Part shown: in pieces, positions 52,578 through 61,415 of the stretch | Position numbering within the stretch: the stretch's first letter is position 1 | How the letters are laid out: the number at the start of each line of letters is the position of its first letter | Source of the DNA: Clostridium sp. 12(A) | GTDB lineage: Bacteria > Bacillota > Clostridia > Lachnospirales > Lachnospiraceae | Assembly: GCA_000526575.1 (NCBI GenBank) | Contig: JAGI01000002.1 | Span: 2,217,501 to 2,281,500 of the forward strand | DNA: 64,000 nucleotides | Reading direction: 5' to 3' | The notes under the pieces: model-generated | Database searches by the model: none | Told to the model about the DNA's origin: nothing | The model's input: only the letters and a program-made list of their open reading frames with translations | Program-made: the position numbers and the translations under genes

Positions 52578-54392
52578 ATGAATATAGAAAATTCAACTGC
52601 AGATGCCACTCAGGAAGACGCTTCCAAAAAGCAGTATGAGGAAGCGGTCAAACTTCAGGAGTTTCTTATTTCCATTGCCTGCCAGCTTCCAGCTGCTATA
52701 AGTAATAAAGAGCTTACTTATAGCAAAAGTCATATAAGAATTCTCTCCATTGGACTTTCCAGATTGGAATTCATCTGCCATGATCCGAAAATACTGGAAA
52801 TTCCAGTCTCCTACCTGGCCATGTATGAAAACTCCAAGTGGACCATTGACAAATTAACGGAATTTATAGAGACAGACCAGCTAAAGAAAGCGGAGGATCT
52901 GGCAGAATTTCAATTGATCCCATTTCTTAAAGAATGGAAGGAGGATACCTATTTCTGGCTGTTGATTTATCCTGATAAAGAAAAAATGAGTCATTATTAT
53001 GAACATGAGTTTATACCAAATCACCGGAATACCTATGAAGACAGGGGAAAGAACTACCTGGTCTCCATTTTCATTCCTGTTTATAATAAGGTAGAGTATA
53101 CAAAAAAATGTCTGGAAAGCCTGTTTCGAAATACAGACCTCGCCAAACACTCCTGCGAGCTGATTCTGCTGAATGATGGCTCTACGGACGAAACGGAAGA
53201 ATATTTCAAGGAATTGGGAATTCGTAAGGTACTGACCTTAAAACGAAATGTAAAAGCCATGATTTTTTCCCTAATGTACCGGGTATGTGAAGGAAAATAT
53301 GCTGCCTTTATTAATAACGATACCATATTAACAAGCAACTGGCTGGATAATCTGCTGACCTGCATTCAATCCGATCCGGATATTATTTCCGTGGCTCCCA
53401 GTACGCCAAATACCAGTAACCTCCAGGGCATGGTGGAGGAATTTACACCGGAGAATGCGGAAGAAAAAGCAAAGTCCCACAATGTCAAATGTCCCTACTT
53501 ATGGGAAGAGAAATGCCGCCTTATGCCTGTAATTGCCCTTTATGATATTGATAAGGTAAATACCATAGGGTTTGCAGACCGGTTTTATTATACCATGGAA
53601 TTTTGGGATGATGATTTCAGCCTTCGGGCGCGGAGGGCTGGTTACAAGCAAATACTGTGCAAGGATACCTGGTGTTACCACTTTGGCAGTATTTCCGGAA
53701 AGGAAGACCAGTTAAAATACCGGACGCTGCAAAATGGAAGAAGTCTGTTTATTCAGAAACACGGTGTGGACCCATGGGGCCATAACTTCTGCTATGATCC
53801 TTACCTTTTGACTCATTTAGAGACTACCTTTCCTGATCTTCCTGAGGATACCCCGATTCTTTCCATTGACCCCGGCTTTGGAGCTGATGTGATACAGCTT
53901 ATGACCGGATTAAGACGGTTGGGGAAAAAGGTTACCTTTTCCTTTGCCATTGGTGATTCCAATCTGGCTGATGACCTAAAGCCATTAAAGGGGAGTGTCT
54001 CTATTGCAGAGTCAAGGTATGATATGCACCGCGCGCTCCCAGCTGGAAGCTATCAGTATATCTCCATTGGAAAGGAAATATCTCTTTACCCGGATTATTC
54101 GGAACTGTTAAAGGCATGTGCTTCTCGCTTGAAACCTGGAGGGGTGATATCCTTTTATTTAACCAACCCCTATTCTCTTGGCTTAAAAAGGGAGCTGGAG
54201 GAAGAGAGACTTCTAAATGGAAAGCATTCCATGACGCTCATTCCTTTAAACGAAGTGGTATCAATCCTAATGGAACAGGGATTGAAGCCCAACGCGAGCG
54301 GCATCTTTGAGGCAAATCTGCCGTCTATTTTAATGCCAAACAGGTCTGAGCACCTAAATAGGTATCTGGTCCTTGCAACAAAGCCAAAATAA
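52578..54392 (+). CDS. GT2 glycosyltransferase fused to a methyltransferase-like domain
   Basis: 604 aa from ATG 52578 (AGGAAG at 5 nt). N-terminal helical region (~1-150), GT-A fold (~160-400) with VSIFIPVYNKVEYTKKCLESL, LLNDGSTDET and the metal-binding region INNDTILTSNWLD, and later WDDDFSLRARRAGYK. Residues ~415-600 resemble a Rossmann methyltransferase (ILSIDPGFGADVIQLM ... RLKPGGVISFYLTNPYS) but with a changed glycine motif. A role in flagellin or surface glycan modification is inferred from position beside motility genes. Confidence 0.82.
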   Translation: MNIENSTADATQEDASKKQYEEAVKLQEFLISIACQLPAAISNKELTYSKSHIRILSIGLSRLEFICHDPKILEIPVSYLAMYENSKWTIDKLTEFIETDQLKKAEDLAEFQLIPFLKEWKEDTYFWLLIYPDKEKMSHYYEHEFIPNHRNTYEDRGKNYLVSIFIPVYNKVEYTKKCLESLFRNTDLAKHSCELILLNDGSTDETEEYFKELGIRKVLTLKRNVKAMIFSLMYRVCEGKYAAFINNDTILTSNWLDNLLTCIQSDPDIISVAPSTPNTSNLQGMVEEFTPENAEEKAKSHNVKCPYLWEEKCRLMPVIALYDIDKVNTIGFADRFYYTMEFWDDDFSLRARRAGYKQILCKDTWCYHFGSISGKEDQLKYRTLQNGRSLFIQKHGVDPWGHNFCYDPYLLTHLETTFPDLPEDTPILSIDPGFGADVIQLMTGLRRLGKKVTFSFAIGDSNLADDLKPLKGSVSIAESRYDMHRALPAGSYQYISIGKEISLYPDYSELLKACASRLKPGGVISFYLTNPYSLGLKRELEEERLLNGKHSMTLIPLNEVVSILMEQGLKPNASGIFEANLPSILMPNRSEHLNRYLVLATKPK

Positions 54393-54398
54393 ACAAAA

Positions 54399-54442
54399 CT
54401 CCCTGTCAGGGCAGAAAGTATATCTTCTGCCTTAACAGGGAG
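54399..54442. terminator. Bidirectional terminator between GT2 and yjfB-like genes
   Basis: CTCCCTGT (54399-54406) pairs with ACAGGGAG (54435-54442), with an inner GGCAGAA/TTCTGCC stem. It serves the convergent genes ending at 54392 and 54451. Confidence 0.85.
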
Positions 54443-54450
54443 ACTTATCA

Positions 54451-54642
54451 TTATGCTCTTGTATCTACGATCTGTCCAACACCACCAGGAGGTATCTGAC
54501 CAGGAGCTGCACGGCTTATCATATCGAGAAGTCCGGCTGCCTGCTGTTCTTGCTGATTCATGGCCTTTTTTGCAATAGAGAGACCTGCCTCCTGCTGAAC
54601 CCTTGCCATGCTTATATCCATGCTAAATGCAGCAACATCCAT
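54451..54642 (-). CDS. YjfB-family putative motility protein
   Basis: 63 aa from ATG 54642 (AAAGGAG at 7 nt). MDVAAFSMDISMARVQQEAGLSIAKKAMNQQEQQAAGLLDMI fits the YjfB_motility family of small SigD-dependent proteins of Bacillus and Clostridia. Function unknown. A sigma-28-type promoter (54703-54729) is upstream, and a short GCAGT/ACTGC hairpin lies in the leader. Confidence 0.88.
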   Translation of the reverse strand: MDVAAFSMDISMARVQQEAGLSIAKKAMNQQEQQAAGLLDMISRAAPGQIPPGGVGQIVDTRA

Positions 54643-54702
54643 ATTCGTTCTCCTTTCATGCAGTCGTAACTGCAATCCCCATTATCTTTTGCTTCTTATT
54701 AT

Positions 54703-54729
54703 ATATCGGATATAAAAAGCTTCTGATAA
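54703..54729 (-). promoter_or_regulatory. Candidate sigma-28 promoter for the yjfB-like gene
   Basis: On minus: TTAT (54726-54729), 15 nt, TCCGATAT (54703-54710). The -10 is one base from the Bacillus SigD form GCCGATAT. yjfB genes are SigD-dependent in Bacillus, which supports the call. Confidence 0.55.
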
Positions 54730-54744
54730 CAGGCTGATATGAAA

Positions 54745-56280
54745 TTACGATTCTTTATAAAGATCCAGGGTAAACCAGAATTCAACACCACCTAAGACAT
54801 TGCGCACCCCGCAGGATTTCTTATGGGATTCCATAATGGCCTTAACGATAGAAAGTCCGATGCCGCTGCCACCATATTCCCTTGTATGGGCCTTATCAAC
54901 CTTAAAGAATTTAGTCCATAGTTTAGGTATGTCTTCTTCCGGAATGTTCTGACCGGTGTTAAACACGGTTACAAGGGCTTCCGCTCCTTTTTCTTCTGCG
55001 GTAATGATAATATTTCTATCTCCGCCCAGATGGTTTAAGGCATTATTCAGATAATTGGTAATGACTTCTTCTATTTTAAATTCATCGGCACAGACGTAAA
55101 TGGGTTCGCACTCCTCAAGCTTTACGGTTGCATTGTTATGCTGAATCAAGATTCCCGCTGAGTTTATCACTCCACGAATGAGCTCCATTATATCGAACCG
55201 TTCCTGCTGGAGAGCGTCGTTTCCAAATTCAATGGCGGTAAGATTCAATAGCTGACGGACCATCTTGTTCATCTTATTGGCTTCATCTATAATTACTTCA
55301 CAGTAGTATTCCCTGCTTTCAGGATCATCTGCCATTCCCTCGGTGAGCCCCTCGGCATATCCCTGGATTAAGGCAATGGGCGTTTTTAATTCATGAGATA
55401 CATTTGCAATAAAATCCTTACGCATGTCGTCGATTTTGACTTTCTCTTCAATATCCTTTTGAAGCTCCTCATTGGCAGCCCGCAGCTCTCCTATGGTATC
55501 CTTTAACCGGTCAGAAAGCTTGTTCATACTGTTTCCTAAAATGCCGATTTCATCTTCTTCTTTTCCCGTATACTTAGCATCAAAATCCAGGCCGGACATC
55601 TTTTCCGACAGGTTAGACAATGCAAGTATGGGGGAAGTGACTCTTTTGGTGGTAAAATAGGTAATAATGCTTCCTACCAAAAGTGCGACGCCGCCCACAT
55701 AAGCAAGAAACCGATTGGATAAGGACACACTTTCCCGGATGCTGGCAAGGGGTATGGATATGAGGAAAATAGTCCTGTTATCGGAGAAATATCCCCAGCT
55801 TTCCAGATAGTAAGAATCCGACCTTGTATCATAGGTCTTTTGAATTACGTAATTGTCGTACTTCTTCATTATATTCGTGTGCGGCATATCTTTTCCAAAG
55901 ATATAATCCTCCACACGATTGGTTAAAAACTGGCGGTCTCCGCTGGTTGACATAAGAGCTTCATCTGTGGAGCTGTCGATTAAGACCATGGCAAGATTAT
56001 ACTTCTCTCCCATGATGCGGAACATCTTTTGGACAGGACCTTCATTTTTAAAGTCCTTATCATAGGTATCCTTATAATACCCAATAATTCCTTTTCCGCT
56101 TTCATTGGCTTCTGCTACCACTTGGTCAATCTCATTATAGGCGCGTTCCAGAATGTGCACTTTGTCTATGGTGTAGAAGCTTTCTAAAAACCAGCTGTTA
56201 ACGCACCAGGTAGAAATAAGCACAAACGCCATCAGTCCTACAAAAATAATGGCGTATCGTGCTTTTATGGAATGTTTCAT
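54745..56280 (-). CDS. Membrane sensor histidine kinase
   Basis: 511 aa. Membrane helix 1 (~9-30), extracellular sensor (~31-190), helix 2 (~192-210), HAMP (~210-262), HisKA with H296 in SHELKTP, and HATPase (N-box NYLNNALNHL, G-box GGSGIGLSIVKAIMESH). Partner of the OmpR-type regulator encoded upstream, with which it overlaps by 4 bp (ATGA). Signal unknown. Confidence 0.93.
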   Translation of the reverse strand: MKHSIKARYAIIFVGLMAFVLISTWCVNSWFLESFYTIDKVHILERAYNEIDQVVAEANESGKGIIGYYKDTYDKDFKNEGPVQKMFRIMGEKYNLAMVLIDSSTDEALMSTSGDRQFLTNRVEDYIFGKDMPHTNIMKKYDNYVIQKTYDTRSDSYYLESWGYFSDNRTIFLISIPLASIRESVSLSNRFLAYVGGVALLVGSIITYFTTKRVTSPILALSNLSEKMSGLDFDAKYTGKEEDEIGILGNSMNKLSDRLKDTIGELRAANEELQKDIEEKVKIDDMRKDFIANVSHELKTPIALIQGYAEGLTEGMADDPESREYYCEVIIDEANKMNKMVRQLLNLTAIEFGNDALQQERFDIMELIRGVINSAGILIQHNNATVKLEECEPIYVCADEFKIEEVITNYLNNALNHLGGDRNIIITAEEKGAEALVTVFNTGQNIPEEDIPKLWTKFFKVDKAHTREYGGSGIGLSIVKAIMESHKKSCGVRNVLGGVEFWFTLDLYKES

Positions 56281-56954
56281 TGACTCACCTCAAATTTATA
56301 TCCCATTCCCCATATGGTTTTGATGTAATCTCCCTTTTCCCCCATCTTGCTTCGAAGCTTCTTTACATGGGTATCTATGGTTCTGGCATCTCCAAAATAA
56401 TCGTAATTCCATACATTATTTAAAATCTTTTCCCTGGACAGGGCGATTCCCTGATTTTCAAGGAAATAAGCTAACAGTTCAAATTCCTTAAAGCTTAGTT
56501 CAATGTAGGTTCCGTCAATGGTTACCTGATGGGCAGCCTTATCAATACAGATTCCTCCGATCTCCACCTCATCGGCTGGAACTGCATTGCTTCTTCTTAA
56601 GATAGCCTCTACTCTTGCAACTAAAATCTTAGGGCTGAAGGGCTTTGAGATATATTCATCCACACCCAGGTCAAAGCCCTGAAGCTCATCTCTTTCTTCT
56701 CCTCTCGCCGTCAGCATGATAATCGGGACCTGAGAATATTTGCGGATGGTCTTAAGGGTTTCCCAACCGTCCATCTTAGGCATCATAACATCAAGGATGA
56801 TCAGAACGATATCTTTCTGTTCAAAGAATACGTCCACAGCCTCCTCTCCATTGGCAGCCTCAACTACGGTAAATCCCTTCACACTCAAAAAATCTTTTAC
56901 CAGCTTTCTCATTCTGGATTCATCATCAACCACTAATATTTTTAGCTGTTCCAT
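56277..56954 (-). CDS. OmpR/PhoB-family response regulator
   Basis: 225 aa. Receiver with D10-D11, D55 and Lys in ISKPF; C-terminal winged helix (LSFKEFELLAYFLENQGIALSREKILNNVW ... RTIDTHVKKLRSKMGEKGDYIKTIWGMGYKF). Forms a two-component pair with the kinase downstream. Targets cannot be inferred. Confidence 0.94.
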   Translation of the reverse strand: MEQLKILVVDDESRMRKLVKDFLSVKGFTVVEAANGEEAVDVFFEQKDIVLIILDVMMPKMDGWETLKTIRKYSQVPIIMLTARGEERDELQGFDLGVDEYISKPFSPKILVARVEAILRRSNAVPADEVEIGGICIDKAAHQVTIDGTYIELSFKEFELLAYFLENQGIALSREKILNNVWNYDYFGDARTIDTHVKKLRSKMGEKGDYIKTIWGMGYKFEVSQ

Positions 56955-57004
56955 CGCAACCTCCTGAAATCAGATCCTTTTTCTTTTCATGTATTTCTGA
57001 GCAT

Positions 57005-57033
57005 ATTGTAACAAATGAAAAGAGGAATTTCTA
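57005..57033 (-). promoter_or_regulatory. Candidate sigma-A promoter for the two-component pair
   Basis: On minus: TAGAAA (57028-57033), 17 nt, TACAAT (57005-57010), about 50 nt before the regulator start. Confidence 0.35.
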
Positions 57034-57115
57034 CATTTTCACAGAGATTTCACACGAATAAGCGAGAAATGACTGTCCATGGAATAATTCCCCCAATTAC
57101 AGGGTTATATTCCAT

Positions 57116-57147
57116 AAAAAAGCAGATACACCAAAGGTGCATCTGCT
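57116..57147 (-). terminator. Terminator of kduI
   Basis: AGCAGAT...ATCTGCT (57121-57146) with an inner ACC/GGT pairing, followed on the minus strand by TTTTTT. It lies just after the kduI stop at 57162. Confidence 0.85.
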
Positions 57148-57161
57148 TCTATATATAAATA

Positions 57162-58004
57162 TTATCTTAATTCAGTAGTTGGAATGGTATCCATATCGTC
57201 AAATGCCTGATTCTCTCCACCCATTGCCCAGATGAAGGTGTAATTGCTGGTACCTGCTCCGGAATGGATGCTCCAGGATGGGCTGATCACTGCCTGCTCA
57301 TTCTGCATTACGATATGTCTTGTTTCATTGCCTTCTCCCATCATGTGGAATACTACATTGTTCTCCGGAATCTCGAAGTACATATAGATTTCCATACGTC
57401 TCTCATGAGTGTGGGATGGCATGGTGTTCCAAACGCTTCCTGCATCTAAAACAGTCATACCCATGGAAAGCTGACAGGTTTCCAGTACGTCTGGGTGAAT
57501 GAACTGGTTGATGACACGCTTGTTTGCTGTTTCCATTGCTCCAAGAGGCTTTTTCGCTGCCTTTTCAATAGGAATAAAGGTTGTTTTGCATGCCTTGTGA
57601 GCTGGTGCACTTACCATATAGAACTTGGCAGGGTTTGCTGCATCTGCACTGGAGAAGGTAACTTCCTTTGTTCCTTTTGTGATGTATAAGCAGTCTTTGT
57701 AATTCATCTTGAACTCTTCCCCATCTGCAACAATGGTTCCTGCTCCACCGATATTAAAAATACCGATCTCACGTCTCTCAAGGAAATAGCTTGTACCAAA
57801 ATTTTTCCAAACATCAATACCTTTGTCAATAGAAACAGATTCTGTTGTAGGCATACAACCTAATGTAACCATACGATCTACATGGGAATATACAGCTACC
57901 ACTTCATTGGCAACGTATAAATTTTCAATTAAAAATTCATTTCTTGTTTCTTCTGTTGTGTAGCGCTTGAAATCTCTTTGATTTGCTGAGTAACGGATAT
58001 CCAT
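57162..58004 (-). CDS. kduI: 5-dehydro-4-deoxy-D-glucuronate isomerase
   Basis: 280 aa, normal for KduI. It converts 5-keto-4-deoxyuronate to 3-deoxy-D-glycero-2,5-hexodiulosonate in pectin and glycosaminoglycan degradation. Cupin metal ligands are visible in MPSHTHERRMEIYMYFE (two His and Glu), and later SWSIHSGAG. N-terminal MDIRYSANQRDFKRYTTEETRNEFLIE is characteristic. Not part of the motility functions; no other uronate gene is in the window. Confidence 0.95.
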   Translation of the reverse strand: MDIRYSANQRDFKRYTTEETRNEFLIENLYVANEVVAVYSHVDRMVTLGCMPTTESVSIDKGIDVWKNFGTSYFLERREIGIFNIGGAGTIVADGEEFKMNYKDCLYITKGTKEVTFSSADAANPAKFYMVSAPAHKACKTTFIPIEKAAKKPLGAMETANKRVINQFIHPDVLETCQLSMGMTVLDAGSVWNTMPSHTHERRMEIYMYFEIPENNVVFHMMGEGNETRHIVMQNEQAVISPSWSIHSGAGTSNYTFIWAMGGENQAFDDMDTIPTTELR

Positions 58005-58050
58005 TTATTAAAACCCTCCTTGTTGTATTTAGAAATAACTGACCACTCTC

Positions 58051-58079
58051 ATGGTATCACAAGCAGGTTTTTAATTCAA
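58051..58079 (-). promoter_or_regulatory. Candidate sigma-A promoter for kduI
   Basis: On minus: TTGAAT (58074-58079), 17 nt, TACCAT (58051-58056); both boxes match at four of six positions. AAGGAGGG precedes the gene start. Confidence 0.4.
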
Positions 58080-58150
58080 CCGGTTCTTAGATTTATTGTG
58101 AAAAACCAACAACAAATCCTGTTTTCCATGAAGTAAAATCATTCACTTAT

Positions 58151-59890
58151 TTAAAGAATGTGAAATTTAGCCACTTCATCACGCAGCAGATTTGCCTGTG
58201 CCGACAGCTCTTCACTGGAAGCAGAGCTTTGCTCTGCCGTAGCTGCATTGCTTTGCACCACAGCGGATATCTGATTAATTGAAGAGGTAACCTGCTCCAT
58301 AGCCACTGACTGCTCCCTGGAAGCCTGCTCTACCGTCTCCATAAGCTCTTTGACATGCTTGGCCTGATTGGTCGCATCGGAGAGAAGCTCTGCATTTTCT
58401 TTTGCCGTGGTAAGTCCGTCTTCTACGGCACGGGTCGCATTCTCAACCAGAAGTGCTGTACGTTTTGCTGCCTCGGCTGCCTTTGCCGCAAGACTTCTTA
58501 CCTCTTCAGCTACCACAGCAAATCCTTTTCCGGCTTCGCCTGCCCGGGCAGCTTCCACCGCAGCATTTAAAGCCAGGAGGTTTGTCTGGGAAGCAATTCC
58601 ATCGATGTCCTTCGTGATCTTTCCTATTTCATCTGAGGTAATCTTGATTTCATCCATGGCATTTAGCATCTGCTTCATCTTATCATTGCTTTCATCCACA
58701 CGAGATACGGTCTGCTCCACATAGTCAACAGCTTCTTCTATATGAGTGGTATTCTGCTCTACCTGAGAGGAAACCACTGTTATGGAGGAAGAAAGCTCTT
58801 CTATGGTTCCAGCCTGCTCTGTGGCACCGGCAGCCAGAGCCTGAGCGGCATCTGCCACCTGGGTAGAACCTGCATTTACCTGGTCAGCTGACTGACGTAT
58901 GATTTTCAGCGTCCGGTTTAACTGCTGGTAAATAAGAGTCAGAGAATTATGGATCGGTGCAAAATCTCCTGCATATCTTTTTTCCACAGGAAGGGTCATA
59001 TCTCCCCGTGACATATGCTCCATGTGATTGGTAATATCTGCAACTACCTCTGCCATCTGTCCTATCAGCTCATCCGTTGCCTTTGAGAGGACTTCCAGCT
59101 CATCTTTTGTCTCGCTGATGGTCACAGGGGGTGTATGAACATCTCCCTCTGCCAATAGCTTAAGACGTTTAGCAACAGGGGTTAAGGGTGCGGTAATCTT
59201 ACTCAGACGGCCAGTCAGAATGAAAAGGCCTGCTGCGCAAATCCCAAGCGAAACCAAAAGAAGGAAAGCCATTTCCATCAGCTTCTCCTTCTGGTGAGCA
59301 GCTACCGCGTCATTGATATCGTCAATGTAATTTCCGGTGCTGATATTCCAGTCATAAGGCGCGAATCTGAGTGTGTAGGCTCTCTTTGCGTACATTCCAT
59401 CCTGACCAGGCTTCGTGAAATAAAAATCAGTAAATCCGCCTCCTGATTTTGCGCCATTCTCAATAAAGCTTCTGATATAATAATTGCCTGCTTTATCCGT
59501 CTCATCGAACCGTTCTTTTCCTTCATATTCAGGATTCATGTGCACGGCGCAAAGACCGTTCGACGTATCTGCCCAGAAATAACCGCTTCCTCCATCGTAT
59601 CTGGCATTACGGACTATGCTTTCTGCATTCTTTTTCGCCTGCTGCTCCGTAAGCTCACCGCTTTCATAGCGCTTATAGTTGTCATCTAATACACTGACAA
59701 GATTTTCAACTGCCGTCTTAATATTCTGATCATAGCTTTCATAACTGGACTTAATCCAGTTTTGATATGCACGGTCCAAGCTGATGTAGGAAATTACTGT
59801 TAATACAAAAATTGTAGTAAACAACATGGCACTGACAAATAAAATCAGTTTTCCCCTGACCTGCAATCGTTTCTTCTTTTGCGTCTCCAT
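58151..59890 (-). CDS. Methyl-accepting chemotaxis protein with Cache sensor
   Basis: 579 aa from ATG 59890 (GGAGG at 8 nt). Membrane helix ~16-38, sCache_2-type ligand domain (~40-200; [41 protein letters not shown]), helix 2 (~206-227), HAMP (~228-285), and signalling domain with hairpin tip [52 protein letters not shown] core. Receptor for the che system; ligand unknown, Cache domains often bind small organic acids. Confidence 0.95.
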   Translation of the reverse strand: METQKKKRLQVRGKLILFVSAMLFTTIFVLTVISYISLDRAYQNWIKSSYESYDQNIKTAVENLVSVLDDNYKRYESGELTEQQAKKNAESIVRNARYDGGSGYFWADTSNGLCAVHMNPEYEGKERFDETDKAGNYYIRSFIENGAKSGGGFTDFYFTKPGQDGMYAKRAYTLRFAPYDWNISTGNYIDDINDAVAAHQKEKLMEMAFLLLVSLGICAAGLFILTGRLSKITAPLTPVAKRLKLLAEGDVHTPPVTISETKDELEVLSKATDELIGQMAEVVADITNHMEHMSRGDMTLPVEKRYAGDFAPIHNSLTLIYQQLNRTLKIIRQSADQVNAGSTQVADAAQALAAGATEQAGTIEELSSSITVVSSQVEQNTTHIEEAVDYVEQTVSRVDESNDKMKQMLNAMDEIKITSDEIGKITKDIDGIASQTNLLALNAAVEAARAGEAGKGFAVVAEEVRSLAAKAAEAAKRTALLVENATRAVEDGLTTAKENAELLSDATNQAKHVKELMETVEQASREQSVAMEQVTSSINQISAVVQSNAATAEQSSASSEELSAQANLLRDEVAKFHIL

Positions 59891-60247
59891 TATGTATTCC
59901 TCCATGATTGCATAGACTTAATAATATTCATTATGATACATCCAATATCTGACAAGTGCAACGCGAGTTTGGTGTAATAATGTATAACTTTTTACTATTA
60001 TGTCTTATTTTATCTTTTTATAAAAATTATAATTCTATACTTGTATCATAATTTAAGCTTCACCATCAGTATAAGCTGTTTTCTTACACAAAAGACTTTA
60101 CAATACACAATTCAGACAAATATAGAACAGATACTAAAAAACTGCGAAAAATATAGGTTTATTCTGTTTTATAACCATCAATAATCCACACCAGTTGAAA
60201 GCGCAGGAATTCATTATCTGCTCTTACAATCAAATAGCACAAAAGAA

Positions 60248-60293
60248 AAAAATGCGCCCTGACCCAAGGCTTGTTGGGTCAGGGCACATTTTT
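60248..60293 (-). terminator. Terminator after the TPR glycosyltransferase pair
   Basis: GCGCCCTGACCCAA / TTGGGTCAGGGCAC strong stem (60254-60286) with A/T tracts on both sides. Region 59906-60302 otherwise holds only AT-rich sequence upstream of the MCP gene and no supported gene. Confidence 0.85.
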
Positions 60294-60302
60294 AAGAAAG
60301 AT

Positions 60303-61415
60303 TTAACCTTTCTTTGTTGCAATTACCATTTGCAGATTATTATTTAATCGGGCATCCTCCGGGGCATGCTCTAATGCTCTTTTCGCATGCTCTTCGGACT
60401 CATCAAGCATTCCCATACGGTATGCAGCTATGGAGCAAAGATCATCCGGGGTGTAATCCCAGGAATAGCCCATATTTACAAACGTTCTGGATTTTTCTGT
60501 TATTTTTAATGCTTCCTTTGCCATATAGTAGCTCATGGTCCAGTCCTTCAGCTCGTAGCACATTCTTGCAAATTCCACATAAGGATCCCTCATGGTGGGT
60601 ACCTCGGCTATGGCGCGGTAATACCAGCTGTATGCTTCCTTAGTCTTTCCAAGCCGGTAATAGGCTCTTGCAATCCAGCGCATGGCTGCACATCGTTCAT
60701 CCGGCCAGTTAGCGGACGGAAGATTCAGATACTCATTTAAGGTATCAATGCATTTCTGCCACTGGCTTTTATACATATATTCCCTGCCAAGATAATACCG
60801 CATCCGCTCATCCTCAGGCGTTTCCTCCACAGCAAGCTCTAAAAGGGGCAGATAAGACCCTCTGGATTTTGTAGGATCGGGATGATGGTTGAGTACCATA
60901 CCTTCGATATATACGGTTTCCAGAGGCTGAGTTCCCACATACTGAACGAATTCATGGATAGGACATTTCCAGCGGAAGTTCTTACGCTCATGCACCTTAA
61001 AGTAGTAGAACTGAATATCCGGGGTTCCGTCTGCCTTAAGGCTCCAGTTATAAAGATAACGGCCGGTCTTTGAAATATCTCCCTGGTGCACTGGCTTGTG
61101 ATTTAACCATGCTTCCTCCAGTTTTTTTCTCCAGCCGGGTTCAAAAAGCTCATCTAAATCTGTACAGACGCAAACGTCCACATCTTCCGGAACGTGATCC
61201 AGAGAAATGTTTCTGGCAACATCAAATCTCCATGGCTTTACGATATCCACGTAAACCACAGCGCCTCTTTCCCGAAGCTTCTCTACGGTGCCATCATCAG
61301 AACCTGTATCCGTCACAACAATAAGGTCAGCCTCGTTCATGGAATCCATCCATTGATCCACAAAGGCAACTTCATTCTTACAGATGGCATAGACACATAT
61401 CTTTAATCCGCTCAT
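60303..61415 (-). CDS. GT2-family glycosyltransferase with TPR tail, copy B
   Basis: 370 aa. Residues ~1-190: CVYAICKNEVAFVDQWMDSM, VVTDTGSDDGTVEKLRERGA, FDVARNISLDHVPEDVDVCVCTDLDELFEPGW (DxD-type metal site) and NHHPDPTKSRGSYLPLLELA. Residues ~200-365 are tetratricopeptide-like helices ending in AEEHA-type repeats. It overlaps its upstream paralogue by 4 bp (ATGA). Similar SunS-type glycosyltransferases modify peptides or proteins; substrate unknown. Confidence 0.85.
   Translation of the reverse strand: MSGLKICVYAICKNEVAFVDQWMDSMNEADLIVVTDTGSDDGTVEKLRERGAVVYVDIVKPWRFDVARNISLDHVPEDVDVCVCTDLDELFEPGWRKKLEEAWLNHKPVHQGDISKTGRYLYNWSLKADGTPDIQFYYFKVHERKNFRWKCPIHEFVQYVGTQPLETVYIEGMVLNHHPDPTKSRGSYLPLLELAVEETPEDERMRYYLGREYMYKSQWQKCIDTLNEYLNLPSANWPDERCAAMRWIARAYYRLGKTKEAYSWYYRAIAEVPTMRDPYVEFARMCYELKDWTMSYYMAKEALKITEKSRTFVNMGYSWDYTPDDLCSIAAYRMGMLDESEEHAKRALEHAPEDARLNNNLQMVIATKKG

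Noticed and set aside
57162-58004. kduI as part of the flagellar locus
   Set aside because: It has its own promoter candidate and terminator and a pectin/uronate role; neighbourhood appears incidental.
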